DNA from: Rapana venosa
Lineage: Eukaryota; Mollusca; Gastropoda; Neogastropoda; Muricidae
Assembly: GCA_028751875.1 (NCBI GenBank)
Contig: CM054162.1
Span: forward strand, 1,072,740 to 1,136,739
Reading direction: 5' to 3'
DNA: 64,000 nucleotides
In this document: piece after piece, positions 60,416 through 64,000 of the stretch
How the letters are laid out: each line of letters opens with the position of its first letter
Position numbering within the stretch: the first letter of the stretch is position 1
The notes under the pieces: generated by a model
What the model saw: only the letters and a program-made list of their open reading frames with translations
Told to the model about the DNA's origin: nothing
The model's database searches: none
Program-made: the position numbers and the translations under genes

Positions 60416-60587
60416 TGTGTGTGTGTTTGCGTGCATGCGTGCGCACGCATGGTTTTGAAATCTGTTGTTCATTATGTTTAAGGAGAGTTGCATGCCTGTA
60501 AATGATTGAGTGCAAGCGCTTCGATTTGTTGTTGGGTTTTTTTTACAAGATTCAGCGCTATATAAATTCCATATATTATTATTATTA
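58303..60587 (+). mobile_element. L2/CR1-like LINE, copy 2, with uninterrupted 3' region
   Basis: Body from 58303, coding end near 60310, (TG)n at 60350-60426, then AGCGCTATATAAAT and (ATT)n to 60587. The unbroken (TG)n is the empty site for the RNase H LINE of contig 3. Confidence 0.88.
58403..60310 (+). CDS. L2/CR1-like reverse transcriptase, open frame of 635 codons
   Basis: An intact frame for the linker, RT and C-terminal region of an L2-type pol. Landmarks are KTDYYSSQVL (about residue 30), FSAFFSDKVRNIRSKLDQ (about 78), NYRPVSNLPFVSKVLEK (about 192), RPNHSTET (about 233), LLDLSAAFDTID (about 265), GVPQGSVLGHILF (about 325), YADDTQLQ (about 355), KYLGVDLDNTLSM (about 427) and LHWLPVSQRLEY (about 525). 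Compared with copy 1 it lacks 21 bp near 59650 (seven codons). A 1-base deletion near 60247 replaces the normal KTHLFPT-like end with ~25 foreign residues. The endonuclease is missing, so the element is not autonomous despite the open frame. Confidence 0.9.
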   Translation: MPVGTGDNMYKTAYTPWTTKNKVKLLIHSAKTDYYSSQVLCATSIKSLFSLTSNLLGSAKTIPLPNTHSLSELPSIFSAFFSDKVRNIRSKLDQTQFLPAPPDPQFTGTPLFSFHPTSEKEIMTILKEMTIKSCDLDLIPAPVFSQCLPQLVPIITKIVNSSLVSGNFPSALKTATVTPLLKKHDLDPNILKNYRPVSNLPFVSKVLEKVVLKQRNSHLHSNDLFPPFPSSYRPNHSTETTLVHTLDTLLLASDAGKISLLTLLDLSAAFDTIDRSILLYRLQNTFGINGTALTWFTSYLTDRFQKVIVNKIQSKSVKMECGVPQGSVLGHILFTLYTAPLSHIINNHHIDHHFYADDTQLQCSDTVENLPSLLTNMSYCLQDIKNWMTQNKLKLNADKTEAMLIGTQHKLSSIATTSVPLSNSVKYLGVDLDNTLSMKTLITQICQSCYYQLRRISTIRKYLSTDATSKLFTSLILSRLDYCNSLLAGLPASSIHSLQRIQDSAARLVLRKKKSEHITPLLRSLHWLPVSQRLEYIINTLCFKCLHKSAPPYLCNCLHLYTPSRSLRSAADTLFFRTPRFKQTTGGRCSFSVSGPSTWNDLPLSLRQKPSLDSLNPASKHTYFLPETFPPNICP

Positions 60588-61261
60588 CTTGGTGAAAAGA
60601 AAGGACATGAGTGCTTTTTCCATTATCCTCGAAATAGAAGAATAAAATGAAAATAATAACACACAAGATTCAAAATTCAATTCCTTTCACCCCTTTTCGG
60701 GTATGGAGGATTACAAACAAATTGAGCAGGAGAAGAACCCTAACAGCAGTGCACCCAAGATAGTACGAACACTAACAGTGACTGGAGGTAAAGAGTTCAT
60801 CGCATAATGACAAGGGAACAGTATTAATGACCCGATACTATTTTTAAATATACGCATTTCTTTAAAAGACATAATCTACACATATACAAGAACATTAAAA
60901 TTTCAAGACATACCTGCACATCTTATGTATTTTGAGAGCGACAGGAGAGCTTTTCGAGATTTGCATTTCATAAGCCTACACACATTATAACTAGGCATGG
61001 GTTGAAGAAAATGTCGGGGAATAAAATCTTGTGGTAAATGTTTGAAGTGGGGACATTCCATGATAAAATGAACTTTATCCCCTAAAACAGACATATTGCA
61101 TTTTGAACATATTCTTTCTCCCTTGGTATAATGGAAACGTCCAACCTCAATAGGAAGCTTGTGACAGCTACAACAAAACTTCATAAGAGCGTAAAGATAT
61201 ACATCTGGTATCGGTAGACAAGTTATATATTTTTCCATACCAAACCAAAATCGATCTTATA
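60588..61261 (-). pseudogene. LINE pol C-terminus, copy 2
   Basis: The minus strand has an open frame from the (CA)n boundary to a stop near 60903. It contains KFCCSCHKLPIEVGRFHY, then ICSKCNMSVLGDKVHFIMEC, with the Cys-x2-Cys...His...Cys cluster seen at the end of many LINE pol proteins, and a short tail. The 3' region extends to 60588, next to the L2 tail. The element is 5'-truncated; its RT is not present. Confidence 0.7.
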
Positions 61262-61263
61262 GC

Positions 61264-61277
61264 ACACACCACACACA

Positions 61278-61330
<53 letters not shown>

Positions 61331-61349
61331 CACACACACAACACACACA

Positions 61350-61387
<38 letters not shown>

Positions 61388-61505
61388 CACACACACATAC
61401 ACACACACACACACTAAAATCACCAAATGTGAATAGACGTTAAACTGAAGAACACACAGACACACATACACACACACATACACACACACTCATACACGCA
61501 CACGC

Positions 61506-61558
<53 letters not shown>

Positions 61559-61561
61559 ACA
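61264..61561. repeat. (CA)n microsatellite with embedded LINE end
   Basis: CA tracts at 61264-61413 and 61452-61561 are separated by the 37-bp LINE remnant. The counterpart at 48190-48302 is shorter and uninterrupted. Confidence 0.95.
61414..61450 (+). mobile_element. 37-bp 3'-end remnant of the RNase H LINE in (CA)n
   Basis: The sequence ends in AGACGTTAAACTGAAG and is the reverse complement of 41934-41970 apart from one base (caccaaatg versus cactaaatg). It is flanked by AC repeats on both sides and reads in the same sense relative to AC as the 5.4-kb element. It is absent from the same tract in contig 3. Confidence 0.8.
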
Positions 61562-63781
61562 GGCAAGCCAGGACAACGTCACCAAATGGGGACATTAAGC
61601 AGCTTGTAAACTGGTGCTGGGTGCTAACACCAGTTGTTGCACAAGCATGACAAAGCCCCACACCTACGATCAGCATCAGGCTCCTTTGCTACTCATGGAC
61701 AATACAAATAATCAGGGAGCCCACTGATCAAGATGGAAAAGGGGTCCCTACAGCCACAACCAACCAGACAAAGCAAACATCTTTCTGTCCCAATCAGTAG
61801 CTAATGATGACCTACTTTCCTGAACACCAATCTGACAACTCCATTGTCGATCTCAAGCAGGTAATGCGACTAAGAAAATCACCTGCCTAGAGAAGACTGG
61901 CTGACCAGAGGGCCTTCTAGCAACCTGTTGTGCTGACCACAACCCTAGAGGACCTGGAGGTGGTGGCCAGCCTCACCCAGCATCATAGCTCAACAACGGT
62001 CAGGAAAACCAGAAATCTCAAAGCAAACAAATCAGTAAGCCTGACCAGTTAGGTAAAAAAGGCAAGATGAAAAAGAGTTGGCATGGCGTCAAATCCAGTT
62101 TCTGTCCAGTTGAAGGACAGTTGTTTTACGTCATTTTAGCTCTGACTTGTTCTAGGAAGATTCAATAGCTGACGGCTAGTTCTGTCCTAAAAACAAATGT
62201 TAAAAATACAAACACACAAATCTGACATTGACGACACCTCCCAATTAGTGAAATCGAAGTTTAAGGTCAAGGGACCACAGTGTATGTTTATCCACTGTGG
62301 TATAAATGATCTGTAAAAGGGATCCACAGGAGGCCAGTAAGAAAATGGTTCCGAATGTAAAAAAAAATGTGATGACCTCAATCCCTGACAACAAAATTGT
62401 CATTAGCAAAATTGATTCTGTCATGGATGCTGATCTTCGCATGAAAGCAGATGTGTCTCGTGCTGTTGCTTATTCTGAAATGTGTGTCTCCTTCATTTCA
62501 CATGTCATCATGGACACTAGATACAATTATTTCAAAGACTCTCAGTATCTGAACACCCAGCTTTCTTTCCGAAAACATCGGCAGACATGTGTACTTTAGT
62601 CTTGGAAAAGCCCAAGAGAAAACCAAGACGTCGATTTTACAACACACATTTACCAGTCACCCAGATCTACCTTTGTCTCTGAAGATTACCAGCTACAGCC
62701 AGCCTACAGCCAGTAGTACCAAGAGTACCAGTTCCCATGATTGAGACGACAGAGACAGGACAATTACTTTGATGTGTTGAGAAACTGGTGATTTGTACAT
62801 CAACTGGTAGTGTAGTATCCTAGCTGTGGTGGTGTTTAGTTTTTGCTCATATCCACAGCAGATCCGGCTGTTTTACTTTACTCAGTGTGCAGCGTTTATC
62901 TTTCGCATAAAGATAGAACATTTGAATGCAAAATTTTTCATTTGGTTTTGTTTACATTTTTAGCTCTTTTTGCAGTTTAGAATTGATCTTTATCTTAAAA
63001 TAATTTTAAAGAATATTTTCTTTCTCTATTTGAAATGCCTACTAGATCTAAACAATCAAGAGTATTCAAGGTACTGCAGTGGAATAGAAATCTATTTCCG
63101 TTAATTTACGCTATCTAACCCGACAGCTTTCCAACAATAGATACCAAGCCCTTCTGTTACAATCCCTGAATGTAACCAGGAACAAACTACCTAAGCTTCC
63201 TGGTTACTATTATCCACCTGTCCATCAACAGGTGGATGCTGCTACCAAAATCAGTGCAGCTGTATACATTGAAGAAGGGGTGGATTACTGCACATATCCC
63301 TCACCAGTGCCTAACCAGGTCCTAGATATACACTCATGTGCAGCACGCGTAAAAAACTTGGAGAAAATGTAATAGTCAATACTATATCTGCGTATCTGCG
63401 TAAGGATGTATTGATGTGAACACTGAATAGATATACAACCTTAAGGATAATGAAAAACAGTTCATAGCAGGATAGTTTAATGCACATGCTCCTTTTTGGG
63501 ATGTGAATAGATATACAACCTTAAGGATAATGAAAAACAGTTCATAGCAGGATAGTTTAATGCACATGGTCCTTTTTGAGATGACGAATGTGAAAAAAAA
63601 GTATCATAATCGATTCGTAGAAGATGTAGTTGATTATTGTGTGTATTTACTAATTGTTACCAGAATTCCAGACATTGCAGGTCACAGAGCATTAGTCTAA
63701 GATATGTCGTGTATACTTATCTCTTGCATTAGTTCCAGAATGTGGGTGGTAGCTACAAGGACACCCATGCAGCGATCACCT
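61562..63781 (+). mobile_element. Decayed relative of the RNase H LINE, copy 2
   Basis: Duplicate of 48303-50470, with the same SGNH block III at about 62285-62311, the 62356-62599 segment and the endonuclease start at about 63039. It ends at an L2-tail insertion at 63782. Confidence 0.75.
63425..63584. repeat. 80-bp tandem duplication
   Basis: Two adjacent 80-bp units starting gaatagatatacaacc (63425 and 63505). Contig 3 has one unit at about 50183. There are a few mismatches between units. Confidence 0.85.
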
Positions 63782-63807
63782 GTGCTGTTCCGAGTGTGTG
63801 AGTGTGC

Positions 63808-63872
<65 letters not shown>

Positions 63873-64000
63873 TGCGTGCGTGTGTGTGCGTGCATGCGTG
63901 CATACGTGCGCGCGCATGATTTTGAAATATGTTGTTCATTATGTTTAAGGAGAGTTGCATGCCTGTAAATGATTGGGTGCAAGCGCTTCGATTTGTTTGT
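63782..64000 (+). mobile_element. 5'-truncated L2 3' tail, running off the window
   Basis: It starts gtgctgttccgagtgtgtga, followed by (TG)n (63811-63870), gtgcgcgcgcatgattttga and gcaagcgcttcgatttg. This matches the L2 3' region. Contig 3 has no insertion here (gatcacctgcctgccgttgc at 50454). Confidence 0.85.

Larger units (their letters stand above)
56501..63781. repeat. Duplicate of 38070-50470 lacking the RNase H LINE
   Basis: The order is the same as in contig 3: SINE, RT fragment, TTTGAC tail, (CA)n, L2, LINE C-terminus, (CA)n and SGNH/endonuclease LINE. Base-level similarity is very high, with scattered substitutions and indels. Differences are the absent 5.4-kb LINE, an extra 37-bp LINE end in the (CA)n tract, an 80-bp tandem duplication and an L2 tail at the right end. 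Confidence 0.92.

Overview
This is a eukaryotic scaffold piece dominated by repeats, most likely from a mollusc and probably a marine gastropod. I infer that from the repeat families (L2/CR1-like LINEs ending in GCGCTATATAAAT-(ATT)n, tRNA-headed SINEs, very abundant AC/TG, GAA and ATT microsatellites) and from the one convincing host gene, an intron-split class A GPCR. No species can be named from sequence alone. Three runs of exactly 500 N (13232-13731, 33325-33824, 56001-56500) divide the window into four contigs.

Contigs 1 and 2 (1-33324). The last ~10.3 kb of contig 1 (about 2880-13231) and the first ~10.2 kb of contig 2 (13732-23966) are the same locus in the same order: LINE ORF1 remnant, decayed ~32-bp minisatellite, L2 LINE, L2-type 3' tail, LINE endonuclease-RT linker, SINE head, (CA)n, (TATTG)n SINE, AT-rich stretch and CTT-rich stretch. 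This is end-to-start overlap across a placeholder gap, so probably one locus assembled twice (two haplotypes or an unmerged overlap). Much of contig 1 looks consensus-damaged by homopolymer inflation. Contig 2 continues into the GPCR (exons 24164-24432 and 28846-29446, intron ~4.4 kb). The intron holds a ~590-bp GAA array, a repeat element next to it, a long tRNA-derived SINE and a 17 x 44-bp minisatellite. Contig 2 ends inside a LINE ORF1 with an SGNH-esterase domain, interrupted by a SINE.

Contigs 3 and 4 (33825-64000). A second copy of the SGNH-ORF1 LINE (34663-37261) is followed by a block of nested retrotransposons (38004-51480). It comprises a SINE with a clear 15-bp target-site duplication, an RT fragment with a (TTTGAC)n tail, an L2 LINE, a 5.4-kb RNase H-bearing LINE on the minus strand, a LINE C-terminus, a (CA)n tract, and a decayed relative of the RNase H LINE. 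The same block recurs at 56501-63781 in contig 4 without the 5.4-kb LINE, so that copy is an empty site. The 5.4-kb LINE sits exactly inside a (TG)n tract that is part of the L2 3' region.

The most interesting signal is this RNase H-bearing LINE family. Three junction sets (the 5.4-kb element, a 37-bp 3'-end remnant at 61414-61450, and the 5' edge of its relative at 48303/61562) all abut AC repeats in the same orientation, which suggests AC-microsatellite target preference. L2 LINEs carry a (TG)n tract in their 3' region and so spread potential landing sites. The family couples an SGNH-type ORF1 with an RNase H ORF2, and two diverged members share Ser where the endonuclease family normally has its catalytic Glu.

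Annotation limits: most apparent ORFs are microsatellite translations or shadows. Only the GPCR is proposed as a host gene. Coordinates of repeat edges are by eye.
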